Position numbers and translations under genes: made by a program. Shown here one piece after another: positions 10,642 through 22,330 of a DNA stretch of 64,000 nucleotides. The notes under the pieces are model-generated. The model ran no database searches. It was given only the letters and a program-made list of their open reading frames with translations, and was not told the DNA's origin. Source of the DNA: Gnetum montanum (lineage: Eukaryota; Streptophyta; Gnetopsida; Gnetales; Gnetaceae); NCBI GenBank assembly GCA_015680685.1, contig MNCI01001832.1, positions 5,404 to 69,403 on the forward strand. Reading direction: 5' to 3'. Position 1 is the first letter of the stretch; every line of letters begins with the position of its first letter.

Positions 10642-11280
10642 AAATGAATTTGGAAAAGTTGAGAAGAAGTGAGTTCAATGCATTTCATACAATGACATAG
10701 GGTGCCATTGCATGCAAAAAGTATGAGCCATACCATGTACATTCCTCAAAGTATACAAAAACATATGTTGAGGTGTCCACTATTTAGAAGTACATGTATG
10801 CAATAGTTACAAAATAGGAGGCTACCCAATGGATAACAACAAATGATGGGGTAGATTCAAAAATATGCCTGAAAAAAACAAAAAGCCTCACAAGTGCTTA
10901 CATTAAATACATGGATAAAATAGAGTAGATCACTAGCCAAATCTCCCATGCATAGACTAAGATGAAGTGGGGAGAGTTGACGATCCTAAAGTAGTTCAAA
11001 CAAGAGCTCCTTGAACTAAAGGCCTTACCAACTAATTTAGAATATGCTTATCTTGACAATAGCAAGTTGGTAATCATCAACATCCATCTTACTTAAGCAC
11101 AAAAGAAGAAGTTGCTGGAAAATGATTAACAAATGTCCAATAGCTTTTGCTTGGTCATATCATAAATTGACAGGAATAGATCCAAGAATATACTAGCATC
11201 AGATCTACATGAACCCCTCCACTGAACCCAAAAGATAGCCACAGAGATGATTGAATCCTAAGATAAATTAAGTTGTAAAA
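10642..11280 (+). pseudogene. protease tail and pre-RT linker of E3
   Basis: After the Copia-type insertion the frame resumes with FGKVEKK and VQCISYND, homologous to the E1 protease tail. At about 10985-11100 it reads QELLELKALPTNLEYAYLDN, the pre-RT motif typical of Tat/Athila Gypsy elements, and then LVIINIHLT. Several stops are present. Confidence 0.65.
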
Positions 11281-11780
11281 CTTCTTAAGGTAAGATTCAT
11301 TTATCCCATTGTGGATAGTGACTGGATTAGCCCACTTTTCATTATACAAATGAAAGATGGTAAAAGGAGGATCTGCATCAACTATAGGCTGTTGAACATA
11401 GCAACCTTCAAATATCATTTTTCATTGTCATTTATGGACTAGGTGCTAGATACTATTATAGAAAATGGCTACTACAAATTTCTAAATAGTTATAGTAGCT
11501 ATAAAAAAATCTAGATTACACCGAAGGACCAAGCCAAAACTACCTTTACAAGTCCTTAGGGGAGTTTTGCATAAAAAAAATATCATTTGGCCTATGCAAT
11601 GCTCCTACTACTTTTTAATTCTTGGTGCTTAGCATCTTTCAATAGTAGATTGGTAGTTGTGTAGAAGTCTTCATGAATAACTTCTCTACCTCTGGTACTA
11701 CTTTTGAGTAAGCCTTGGATCATCTTGATTAAGTACTAAAACACTATGCAGAGACAAACCTACAGCTCAATTAGTAAAAG
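11281..11780 (+). pseudogene. reverse transcriptase of E3 (decayed)
   Basis: The frame reads VDSDWISPLFIIQMKDGKRR then ICINYRLLN, matching the Gypsy RT entry motif (V-S-P-x-x-x-V-x-K-K-G-x-x-R-x-C-x-D-Y-R-x-L-N). Further on come 'TTFTSPWGSFA'-type and 'FGLCNAPTTFQ'-type blocks in degraded form (11550-11620). The polymerase motif expected as F-x-D-D reads FMNNFSTSG near 11672, so both catalytic aspartates are asparagine. With several stops this RT cannot be active. It would have copied element RNA into DNA in the cytoplasmic particle. Confidence 0.8.
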
Positions 11781-12059
11781 AGCCATCAAATGATCCAAGA
11801 AGGCATAGTCTTGGAATACTAAATTTTAGAGAAACGGATTGAGATAAACTTGAAAAGAGTATAGCTCATCCAAGAAATCACTAAAAAATGAAAAATAGTA
11901 AAAGATGTAAGGTCATTCCTTGGGCATACTAGTTACTATTGATGATTCATTAACAACTTCAAAATCATCAAGCTACTGGTAGAGCTAACAGATAAGGATG
12001 TATCCTTTCACTAGAGTTTGGAATGAGAGCATTAATTTCAACAATTAAAGTAAAAGCTC

Positions 12060-12500
12060 ATAAAAACTTTTCTCCTACAAGGTCTAGACTAGTTTAGACC
12101 CTTCCACATCATCATGGATGCACCCAACTATGTATTGGGAGTAGTATTAACATAATTGAATAATTAAAAATGTCCTTATTATATCCATTGTACTAGTAGA
12201 AGTATTGTGGGTATATAAGTAAATTACACCACCACTATGAAGGAGCTCGTGGAGGTGGTGTATGCCTTAGAGAAATTCAGACACTCTATGCTTGCATATC
12301 AAGTTTTTGTCCACATAGATCATAGTGTTATTCTTCCTAATGAAAAAAAATAATGGTAAGCCCATGTGTCATACAGTGGTTGGTGATCTTACAAGAGTTC
12401 AATTTTACAATGGTGGATAGAAAGGAAATTGAGAATATGATCATTGATCTTGTCTCGATTGCGATGGGATAGCATAGAGGATGAGGAGCCTGTCTCTAGC
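12060..12500 (+). pseudogene. RNase H domain of E3 (decayed)
   Basis: Readable blocks are PFHIIMDAPNYVLGVVLT (about 12100), then YTTTMKELVEVVYALEKFRH (about 12225-12285) and LAYQVFVHIDHSVI. These are the standard Gypsy RNase H landmarks (D-A-S/P..., E-K-E-L-L-A-V-V-Y-A-x-x-K-F-R, and the V-x-T-D-H catalytic Asp region). The last Asp is preserved as HIDHS. Stops interrupt the domain. RNase H would remove the RNA strand during reverse transcription. Confidence 0.75.
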
Positions 12501-12639
12501 CAAATTTTAGATAAACTTCTCTTTGCTAAATCCCTTAATTTTATACTTCTATAGGTACCAACTAGTATGATAATTTCCTCTCATATATTCTAACACATGA
12601 GACTCCACAAGAATGGGATAACAAGAAGAAACAATAGTT

Positions 12640-13760
12640 TCTTCACCAAGCCAAACACCACATGAAGATCCAAGGTAACCTTTACAAGGTTTGTATTGAT
12701 GGCTTAATACGATGGTATATATTGGATGTTGATAAACTATGAATCATTTAGGATGCTTATGAAAGTCCTTGCAAGGACCATTATGCAAGCAGAAGGATAG
12801 TCATAAAGATTCTCATGGTAGGCTACTTCTAGCCTACCATTTTTAGGGACATTTATCATTTCTTCCATTCATGTAAATGCTACTAACAAGATGGAGGAAT
12901 GACAGCCCAAATGGAGGATCCTCAAGAGTGGATCTAATAACTAGATCTCTTTGACATCTTAGCCATTTACTTCATGGTCCCAACAAACCTATGTCCATGG
13001 AAAAGCATTATAATTGTAGTTGTTAACTATTACACCAAGTGGGCTAAAGTTGTAGTTGTCATTGATTGTTCATCTTCTACTGCGGCAAGGGTTATTTAAG
13101 AAAGTGTGGTAAATAGGTTTGGTATGCTAAGAGCACTTATTTTTGATAATGGAAATCATTTTATAGGGACTACTTTTAAAAACTGATGTAATGCTTGGGT
13201 GTGCAACATAAATTAACAACCTCCTACCATCCCTAAGCCAACGGTCAAGCCAAAGTTACTAATAGGGAGAAAACCTAGATACTAACACATATAATTAGTA
13301 AGTATAGGAAGGACTAGAGCATGAAACTCAACAATGGTCTATGATCTTATCGATTCATATGAGATAGTGTACAAGAAGCTATCCAAACACCCAATCCAAG
13401 CTTAGCTCCATATACTTTCAATAGTTTTTGAGCTTAACCTCAAACTCAATCTAGCACAATGAGATTGCCTCATGACTTTGAATGTATTAGATGAAAATCG
13501 ACAAGTAGCCTTAACTATGAATGAGGTGCACAAGCCACATCTCAAACAATGTCATGATGCATGGTTAAGGAGAGTTACATTTCAACTTGGTGATAAGGTT
13601 TTATGCTAGAATCCCATGCATGTACCTCAGTGTACTAAATTCCAAACACTATGGAAAGGACATTATATCATTCATACAACTTTTCCTTTTGATGACATGA
13701 CAATTTTCCATCCTCCAAGCCCAAAGAAATGACTGATGATCAACATATAATATGTAAAAC
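12640..13760 (+). pseudogene. integrase of E3 (decayed)
   Basis: The catalytic core is recognisable as 'IIIVVVNYYTKWAKVVVV' at about 13005-13060 (family: D-Y-F-T/S-K-W-x-E). It continues with GMLRALIFDNGNHF at about 13120-13155 (second catalytic Asp, I-F/S-D-N-G) and LTTSYHP-x-ANGQAKVTN at about 13205-13265 (family: S-T-x-Y-H-P-Q-x-N-G-Q-A/x-E). The final catalytic Glu is read as Lys. An N-terminal zinc region would fall at 12650-12860 but is not clear. Multiple stops. Integrase inserts the element cDNA into chromosomes. Confidence 0.75.
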
Positions 13761-13849
13761 CTTTCCTAGATCCTCATGTAACCAGTAACACTAACACCTC
13801 AACATATGCGCAAACATGCTCTATTTTTCAGATCTCCTCCTCTCAACTA

Positions 13850-13866
13850 AATTGTGGGGGAGATGG
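13850..13866 (+). promoter_or_regulatory. polypurine tract of E3
   Basis: AATTGTGGGGGAGATGG is the polypurine tract form common in plant Gypsy elements and follows the integrase remnant directly. The 3' LTR should begin just after it; candidate TG starts are 13864 and 13885. Confidence 0.75.
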
Positions 13867-15640
13867 CCATCCATGCTAACATCTTGTGAGGACTAACTCA
13901 TTTTTCACTTTTGTATTTTACACTATTCTTCATTTTTTTTATTTTTCTTAACTATTTTATCAATTATTTTCTATATTTTTCCTTTTCTTCTTTTATCTTC
14001 TATCTTTCTTTTTAGCATTTTTATCATATTTTATAGGGAATCTTCTGATTTTCCATTACTTTTGTTATACTAGAAGTTAAAGAATGTGAAAATTAATGAA
14101 ATGATTGATCTACTAAGTGGAAAAATTAATTTCTATATTTGGATTATGGCCTCTATTAACAAGTTGTCAATTTTCTCATGGTTGTAGACAGTGGAATCAC
14201 GACATTCATCCATTCCATCCATTTTATAGACGCTCTGTATCTTGGAAGCATAAGCTCCTTTTAATTGAAACTAAAAGTAACTAATGATCTAGCTACTTAA
14301 TAGACCTTAAAAGAAAAAAGAAGGAATGAGAAATGATATGGCTTCAAGGGGACTTGTCATTTTCTTTTCCAGCTTCTTTCTCAAGTTGTATGATTCTTCT
14401 CCACTAGTATCTCACCACTTGTATTGTTGAACAATAAAGGAAGCATGTCTTTGGATAGTGTGGTTTCCATTAAAACAAACACATAGGAATTCAAAGCATA
14501 TCCCTTAGACACAATAATGAGCTACAAACATTGGTTATGAGGTTGGAAAGACATGTTACCCATGCTTGAAGGAAGCCCTCTAACTAAGGTCCTTCTTATC
14601 TTCCTTGTCTTTTTTTCATCTCTTGGAGTGGTGGTTGTTCTGAGGGAATTTTCATGAACTCTTGATGGTCAAAGGGTTATGATATGGCAACATAAATTCA
14701 TTGAAAGTGGATGGACTTGGTCTCAACTGAGGCTGAGATGTTATCAGATTACCGTAATTGCACACTTCACAAGGATTCATGTGATAACAATAAGAATTTC
14801 TAACCATTTTCTCTCTCTACCTTCATTCATGACCCATGAAACACCATTCCACTACCCAATATCATGCTTATTTGGCATTTTTTTTATGCAAATCTCATAA
14901 TCTTGTGACATTTACTCCATTGTGTATGAGTTTTAACTTGAAATGACCATTCATCATCCTTAGTGCCAATGGACTCCTCAGGATGAGGGTATGTAAGTGC
15001 ATCAGAGGCATATGAATGCTTTGCAAAGGATGCACTTTCATTTTTGTTAATCTCCATTAAGTTAAAATTCCTATTCATCAGCCAATTGCATGATTGATCT
15101 CCCCTGATTGCATTCAAACATCCAAATTTGCTTAATTTTGGCATGTCAAATTCATTCCAACCTACTCAAACTCCTTTTTCCAAGCCAACATTTTTCTCTT
15201 CCATGTTGTTGCCATCATCCTATGTTTTTTTGACTTCCATTAGGCTCTTATTTCATTCTCAAACTTGTCTAAAATTCCTCATTTTCCAAATGCAAAAGTT
15301 GTTGCGAACAACTACATCAACATAGTGGGATGAGTTGACGTAGCCCCATCGATGCATCCTGGTTGACATGCCACAAAAATACTATAAATATGCATGATAC
15401 TTAGGTATTTTTGCATCATTTCTCATAGAAGAAAGAGGATTTTTAAAATTTTTTAGGGTCAAAGAACCTTTAATGAGCTATAACTCTCAAAGCGCTAACT
15501 CAATTTAGCCTATTTTTCAATCCTCACACTTCCATAGGTAAGCTCTATGTTGTGGAGGATATAAATCTTTGGTTTATGGTAGAAATTTTTTGAAAATGTT
15601 TTCAACTCCCCATGATCAACCTATTAAGATGATATTAAAA
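13867..15640 (+). repeat. probable 3' LTR of E3 and adjoining unassigned DNA
   Basis: By position this should be the 3' LTR. No copy was found upstream of the E3 gag to confirm it. At 15310-15420 a U3-like piece occurs (gttgacgtagccccatcgat, then a TATA-like ctataaatatgcatg at about 15383), similar in style to the U3 of the TGATGAG LTR family. So the region may contain more than one LTR. No coding sequence is supported. Confidence 0.35.
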
Positions 15641-15819
15641 ATTAACTACCATAAAGGATGAAGACCATCACATAAACTCTGATAGCTAATAAATAAAATA
15701 ATATTTAAATAATCCAACTAGCCAAGATCACAAACAAGACCAAACATATCCTAATCTAATGAGAAAGATATAATAATATCTAAGGGTTATGAAGTAAAAA
15801 GAAAATCATGGGTTAAATT
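15641..15819. other. AT-rich DNA without a recognised feature
   Basis: No coding frame or repeat assignment is supported. A weak primer-site-like TGGCACCA follows at about 15832. Confidence 0.3.
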
Positions 15820-16760
15820 TACGATCAAAGATGGCACCAAAATGATGATCATAGGTGGAAGGACCCTCATAGCCTAGGGAGCAACAACCAAGAGGGGGAA
15901 GGTACCAATAGCAATAGCCACAATAGACCAAAGAACAAGCACTAGAGGCAATCCATGCCAATGAATCCCTTTAGGAGAAGCTTGAAGTAGAATCTATTTA
16001 CTAGATTTCTACTACTAAAATAGGCCAATCTAGGGCAAGCCCTAGCTTGGAGGTCACTTTTACCAAGGCTTTCCTAGAAAAGATAAGAACCAAGGAGGTC
16101 TAGAATTCAATTCTTCAAGAGTTAAACTTTAGATCCTTCTTAGAGCTAATGCTAGAGGAGGTCCATACACAATTATAGGAGTCTCCCATATGGCCCATTC
16201 TTTCTAATAGTGGATAATGGTACATGAGAGAGCCCTACTTATTCTGGAACAACCAACAAGAAGATGTTTTTGTAAAAATTAAGAACATCACCATCTCTTA
16301 CTTAGTTGAGGCAATTACTAAGACCCTTGGGTTGTTGAATATGAGGGCCAAGTTGGTTGAATTCTCCACACAAGTGGATCCTAAATTTAAGAAAGAATGG
16401 ATCTAGGAATGCTATGGAGTGGATCACAAAGAGTATGATACCCTTACAAAGATGGAGCATGCATATTTTAAGATTGTGATATATCACCTAAATCCAATAG
16501 TGAGGCCTAGTAAGGTGAAAGTCTTTTCTACCTAGGCATGCACTACTCTAAGCAAAAAATTCCTAGTCAACCTTTCCTAACTCATTTATCTAGAGATTGA
16601 AAGATGATTCAAGAAAAATGAGAAGGGAAGAAAGACATTCCCCTTCCCATGTCTAATTCACAAACTGTGAAAGAGGGGAGGAATAGCATGCTATTCCAAT
16701 GACATTATCCATCATGCTCCTACTGGATCTTAGTAGGAGATGATAAAAGATAAGGTAGCA
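15820..16760 (+). pseudogene. E5 internal ORF: putative plant-transposon-domain remnant
   Basis: After a decayed N-terminus the open piece 16224-16406 reads 'REPYLFWNNQQEDVFVKI' then KNITISYLVEAITKTLGLLN. Farther on, KKFLVNLS, LIYLEIER and 'GRKTFPFPCLIHKL' appear at about 16550-16670. The pattern (a V-x-V/I-x-x-x-x-I-S strand, then I-x-x-x-L-G-L, and a later P-F-P-x-L-I block) resembles the putative plant transposon protein family (Transposase_32-like), also suggested for the second ORF of the Copia-type element here. Stops and frame changes are frequent. No function is established for the family. Confidence 0.35.
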
Positions 16761-17439
16761 ACCAAGCTACAAGAAAAGAAGCAACCACCGCCACCACTTG
16801 AAGTCATACTAGAACTGATCTTAACTATAGAACATATTAGAAATCTTTGAGAGTAGTAGCTATAGTAATAGCAAGGCTTTCTAGGTGATGAAGAATCATC
16901 AGTGTACTCTCCAACCATGAGCCATCTAAATGAAGTTGTAAGAACCATCAACTCGCTAGATAGTGAGACTGTCCCATTATTCTGTACTTAGAGGAACCAG
17001 GTGTCAACAAGGACCAATCCTAATGAAAGGAAGGTCATGATATCGATTCCAAGATAATAATTTCTTTAAATCTTAGAAAATGTTGCAGCCTTCTCTATCA
17101 TGTTCGAGGAAGGTAATGGTTAACATGATGGCTAAATCCATAAATGCTCTTCTAACATCAATGTTTGACATTTCTATCATGGCAAACATCCATGCATCCA
17201 TAGGATTAGGGAGTAGTCAATTGAGCACTACCCAACATGAGAAGCTATTGGAACAGTTGGATGGAATTGGGTAACCACTTCCAAAAATCTTTGATCTCCT
17301 AAATGAAATAACCACAAACTAGTCATGGTTTCTCAAGATGAGGGGTAGATTGCTAATTGCTAGTATGCAACTAAAGGAAACCATGGTTTCTAATTGATGG
17401 TTGGCTACCAAAGTTGTAAAGTTGCATATCCATCTCTCT

Positions 17440-18300
17440 AACCCTACAATTCTTGGGCCAAATCTTTCTAATAACTTTAGCTAAGACTTCAAGAGGTTGA
17501 AAATGTAAAGGAGGTAACTATCTTTGATGAATCCTTAACAAAAGCCATGGCCTTCAACACTAACAAGGACCTATTACAAGTATGAAAGGAAAACTTGACC
17601 CTCACAAAGGATAATCATCACCTACAAAGTCTTGAGTACCAAAAGGACCAGATGGTTGAATTAATATGCTAGAAGTAGGAGTAGCTCACTAAGGTGAACC
17701 TAGATTTGATAAGGTTTACTACTAAAAATTGTAATCTCTCAATGAAGAAAGTTCATGCCCTTTACCAGAAAATTTTCATTAAGGTGGCTACCTATAAAAA
17801 TGAATCCTTGAAATTTGGATGAGTGGAGAATCACTACAAGGATCAAGTTAGGATCCTTAATGAAGTTAATGAAAAATAAATTCAATTGGTGGAGATGAAA
17901 ATGAATAAAGCCCTTCACAACTTCAATAAAGAGATGGCATGTGGTAGCTCATCTTTGATGGACCGAATGCATTCAATAAAGCTAAAATCCATCTTAAGGT
18001 GTTGCAAATCAAAGAGATGAATGAATACATGAATCTTGCCAACCTTTGGTATGCAAACTTAATAATGATGTTAATAACAAGGAGGCCAAGGAGTGAATTG
18101 AAAAAGTAGATGGCCAATTCCTATCTTCTTTATAAGGAAAAATTTAAGCTTCATAAGGAAACAAATAAAAAGTTGGAGATAGACAACACAAAGCTTGAAG
18201 TTCTTAGAAGTAGATTCATGGATTAGTGATCTGTTGTTAAGAACTTGACTAGGAAAATGAATGATTACCATGAGCTATAGAACCTAGTAAAGACATTTGA
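17440..18300 (+). pseudogene. E5 coiled-coil protein remnant
   Basis: One frame from about 17480 runs with only scattered stops through a Lys/Glu/Asn/Leu-rich sequence, for example 'KENLTLTKDNHHLQSLEYQK' and 'VENHYKDQVRILNEVNEK'. The heptad-like spacing of Leu/Val/Ile suggests a long coiled coil. It lies between the plant-transposon-like remnant and a 3' LTR on the same strand, so it was probably the C-terminal part of the same retroelement protein. No enzymatic motif is visible. Confidence 0.4.
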
Positions 18301-18798
18301 CATTGAACATAAAACCTTTGCAGCCTAGCTTGTCAACATAAAGGAGATTTTTCCTTTAATGTCGTACCCATGGGATGTCCTAGCACTAGCTCACATTGAT
18401 GAAGCTACATGAACTATATATGATTCACATTGCAAAGAATAGAAAATGAAAGCACTTCTAGATGCTTTCATGCTTGCAGCAAAAGTAGTGATAGCAATAG
18501 GTCAATCTCAACCTCCACTAGTACTAGGATGGGACAAGGGACCTTTAGCACCATAGGACCCTCCACCTCTAGGCACTAATTAAAACTTCATCGTGTCTTT
18601 AACAATCCTATAGGCACCTAGTACAATTTTTATAAAGTGTCCAATTCTATTATAATGGATACTAATTTTTGTAATTCTATACAATCTGGCACTTAGAGTT
18701 AGATAAGAGTCTATTTTTCTATCTTTCTCTTAATAAATTCTATACCTTATAATTTTGTTAGAAACTTGATCCTAACTTTCTTCACTCAAGGATAAGTT

Positions 18799-18817
18799 TT
18801 TAGTCAGTTATGGGATA
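18799..18817 (+). promoter_or_regulatory. degenerate polypurine-tract-like motif before LTR_A
   Basis: TTAGTCAGTTATGGGATA resembles the TTAGTCATGGGGGTA that precedes the 3' LTR of E1, and it directly precedes the homologous LTR start here. Confidence 0.4.
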
Positions 18818-19623
18818 TAATAAAATATTAATAAGATACCATCAATGTATCCTCATGGATGCATGATAGAATGCATTGACATAGATATGTCAACATTAAT
18901 GTAATCATTACCTATATAAATGCATGTATCCCCTACATTTATGACATCTTTCAATTATAGCCTTAGCCAAACTCTTTTAATTTCCTTTCCCTAGAGTTAG
19001 AATATTTTCTCTCCAAGTACCTATAGCAAGAATCTATGAGATTGTATAGAGTTTTATTTGAGTGTCTATGTAGCTAAATGCATTGGCATGAATAGTTATA
19101 AAATTGAGATTTTCTACATCCATTGTAGCACTTAGACTAGCTTAATTTTATTTTCTTGCATTTTACTTTTTATGCATTTTACATTAATATTTTTAATTAG
19201 TTAATATAATTAATCATAAACATGAGTACAACCACTTTGACAATAAAGAGTTAATGCTTGGTAACCCTAATAGTGGATATTTAGTATGCCTAGTAATAGC
19301 CACATGATAACCCAGTAGTGTTAACACTAGTTTAGGATGTGTACGACAAGTGGGAATGGTTACTCCCATGTTAGGATAAGTTAATTAATAGGCTAGTTAA
19401 TCAAATTAGACATTTAATTACTCAACCTTTACTCAGTTATCTAGCTGATAGGAGAAAAATATAAAAATATATATCTTATGCCTTAACTCATACTTAATCA
19501 TATGTATAGATTCACTCTTATAGATATTGGCCACAAGGGTAACTAGGTTTACTAAATTCAATTGGATTGCTAGTGAACACTTGTGATACATATGGTCAAG
19601 TGTAAGAGATACCCAACTATTCA
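18818..19623 (+). repeat. LTR_A: plus-oriented LTR of the TGATGAG/CATCA family
   Basis: It is collinear with LTR_B (22331-23169). Shared blocks include a TATA box 'ctatataaatgcatg' at about 18913, then 'tctatgagattgtatagagttttatttgagtg'-like DNA, a run near 19260-19350 with 'aaccctaatagtgg', 'gcctagtaat' and 'gataacccagtagtg', and a terminal 'atatggtcaagtgtaagagatacccaactattca'-like end. The end is the reverse complement of the E1 LTR start. It abuts hAT transposase coding DNA on its right, so it is a 3' or solo LTR inserted there. Confidence 0.65.
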
Positions 19624-20935
19624 TAAAAAAATCTAAAGGATGTTGCTATAGATTGTGCATCTTCAATGGTAGGTTGTAAAAAGGGTTTTGTTAGTTACAT
19701 AAAAAGAAAATGTTCAAATTTGATTTCTATTCTTTGTGTAGCTCATAGAGACACAATGGCAATAGCTTATGCTTCAAAAAATATTATAGAATTATTTCTT
19801 GAAGAAAAGGTTGCAAACTTAATATACTTTTGGTTTCAACAATCCTTAAAAAGAACAAATGAGCTATCAGAATTGCTAAAGATTATGTAATTAGATATAT
19901 TAGAAGTCTTACAAATTCACTCTGTAATATGGATATCAAGGGGAGAAGTGATGGTTCGATTAGTTAAGCTTATGCCTAATCTTTTCAATTTATGGAAGAA
20001 GAACAAAAAGCTATGCAAAATGATTAGAAATTATTCTTTTTAATGTTGTCTTCATATGCTTGTTGATGTATTATCAAAACTAAACAAATTGAATAGCATG
20101 CTTCAAGAAGAGTGTCTTGATATAACTACTCTTGGTTTCAAACTAGAAATGACAATTAATGCATTAAAAAGATCATTTATTGAGAAGAATAAATTTGCTA
20201 TTGATACATTATATCCTTCAAAGTTCTTGAATGATTCTAAACATGGATTTATCTTGATTAAGAATGATGAAAATATAATTGACAAACATGAGTTAATTTA
20301 TTGTGAGCTTACAATGAATGATGTTAAGTCACCAAAAATTAATAGAGAGAACATGAAGAACTTTGTGAAAGGTGATTTAGAAAGTTATAAAAATTTAGCT
20401 ATTTATCATGTTTCATCTATTGTTGATTCTTTAAACAATATATTTCCATATCTTTCTTTGTTTAATTCAACGAAACTGTTTAGCCCATCTTGTTATCCAA
20501 GCTATAAAAATGAAAGGAAGAACAAAAAAAAGTGAATGATTAGATAGACTATTTACATATGTGTAAAAATTCCAAGATGAAATTAGTGATGCCTCTTATT
20601 ATGATGGCTTTAAAAAAGATTTATCAACATTTGTTCATCCATTATATGATGCTTGTGGAGATTTTGGAATGACTAATAAATGAAAAATATTTCAAAATAA
20701 TAAAATTTAACATCCAAAATATCCATATCTTACAAAATTATGGCAAAGCATTATGACTATTCCAGCTAGCATAGTTGATTGTGAAAGGGAACATTCTAAG
20801 CAAAATATTATTAAGGATATTACAAGAACAACATTGAGTATTGAAACTCTTGATGCTCTAATGAGGATATCATTAATAGGACCATAATTATCTACCATAG
20901 ACTAGAAAGCTATATACAAAATTTGAAACGATAAG
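19624..20935 (+). pseudogene. hAT-superfamily transposase, C-terminal part (decayed)
   Basis: The frame starts abruptly after LTR_A with DVAIDCASSMVG, matching the D-G-A-S-x-M-x-G block around a catalytic Asp of hAT transposases of the ZNF862/KIAA1586-like group. It continues with 'LISILCVAHRDTMAIAYASK' (family: H-C-x-A-H-R-x-x-L). A long open piece at 20056-20535 starts LVDVLSKLNKLNSMLQ. The dimerisation region at about 20713-20890 reads KYPYLTKLWQSIMTIPAS, then IVDCEREHSKQN and 'LSIETLDALMRISL' (family: P-x-S-x-x-x-E-R-x-F-S-x-x-N). The transposase would cut and paste a hAT element. The N-terminal zinc finger and first part are absent, presumably separated or lost with the LTR_A insertion. 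A few stops remain; it is better preserved than the neighbouring Gypsy genes. Confidence 0.75.
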
Positions 20936-22330
20936 AAAAAATGAAGAAACATTGAATTGTGAGCTTGATAAGCATACTTGTATTTTTATCTTTTTATTTA
21001 TACATTTGCATATATATAACATATCACTTCCTATTATTGTTTGTAGGTTTGCAAGTTTTCTTAGAGGGAGGTAATATGGATCAAGAGTAAAAATATTTTA
21101 GTTATATTTTACTAATCATGTAGTATTTTTGTAAAAAGAAAGGATAATGCTATGTAAACTAAAACTTGCATTCTGTAATATGAAGCATATTGCTTTTTTT
21201 AATTTGTAGTAAAGAAATATTTTACTTAAAAATATTTTGAATGTGCTATTATTTATACTTGACATACAATTTTAATTTTAATTTTCTATTCAATATAGTA
21301 GCAAATTTTACTTGAATTTTTATCATAAAATTATTTATTTTAATGTTATATTATCCTACCATTAATATTTTGAAGGTTTTGTATTTATACATTTTTAAGA
21401 TGATATAAAATATATTCTAGAAATTAATATACATGAAATAGTATTATGAATTTCCAAGCCTGTAGGATCATCTCAAACTTTCTTTATACACACCAAAGAA
21501 ATAAATAATTTGTTGCTTTAACACCACAAATTCAAAGCACAATAAAACTTGATAGGAAGTGAGAGAGGAGGTGAGTGGGTGATTAATGTTGATGTCATTG
21601 AGAGAGATAATTAAAATGATCTAAGTAAGGATAAAGTTTTACTTTTTATTTTTCACCTTGCATACAAAGTTATTAATTTTATTGAAATAGATTAATTGAG
21701 TTTTAATGCTTATAAATAAGTTGAACAAGTTTTTTTAAAAAAAATTAAATCTTAAATACAAACCAATCCATTTTAACTTTAATACTATAATAAAGATGCA
21801 CTGGTATATGGTTGCTCAAGGAGTTATGAACATTCGTAGATAGTTGGTCAAGGAGTTATGAGTACAAGTGATCATATATGAATAATAAAACACACTAAAA
21901 ATATGTATAGTAGTAACATGCACATTTACCTTAGAAAAAACTCATGGTAAAAACCTTAGTAAAACTAGCTTAGGCATTGTTACTAATACTATTACAAACT
22001 TGTATCTTAGATAGAATTATAGAGTAAGACTCACTTGAGAAATAGAACTAGCTAGAGGAATAAACATAATGAGAAAGGAATAATGCTTAGGAATATGAAA
22101 AACCAATGAAGGAAAATATAATCTACCTTTCATATAACCTTGCATACCTATGTATACTATTGGGTAAATAAGGTACCTATTTATAACATTGGTAAACAAG
22201 AGTAGATAGTGTAAACTAGGTATAGATTGGATGTTAATAATAATATTAGAACTAGTGTATAAAAACAATTTAGATAAATTATTCCTAAACACATGTAGTT
22301 AAATAATAAGCACTACAATATATGACAAAT
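20936..22330. other. AT-rich DNA, probable 3' flank of the hAT remnant
   Basis: No coding frame, terminal inverted repeat or LTR end could be identified. The small minus-strand open frame at 22017-22292 has no supporting features. Confidence 0.35.

Larger units (their letters stand above)
2240..13866 (+). mobile_element. E3: decayed Ty3/Gypsy (Tat/Athila-type) retrotransposon, split by a Copia-type insertion
   Basis: The plus strand carries, in order, gag (2284-3332), a protease remnant (about 3640-3941), then after a 6.7-kb foreign insertion the rest of the protease (from 10642), reverse transcriptase, RNase H, integrase and a polypurine tract at 13850-13866. RT-RH-INT is the Gypsy order, and the pre-RT stretch 'ELKALPTNLEYAYL' resembles the conserved pre-RT sequence of Tat/Athila elements. 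The reading sense runs across the insertion, which shows that the two halves are one element. All frames contain many stops. A primer-site-like word 'ttggtgatgggtagatagg' lies near 2242. The 5' LTR is not identified. Confidence 0.8.
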
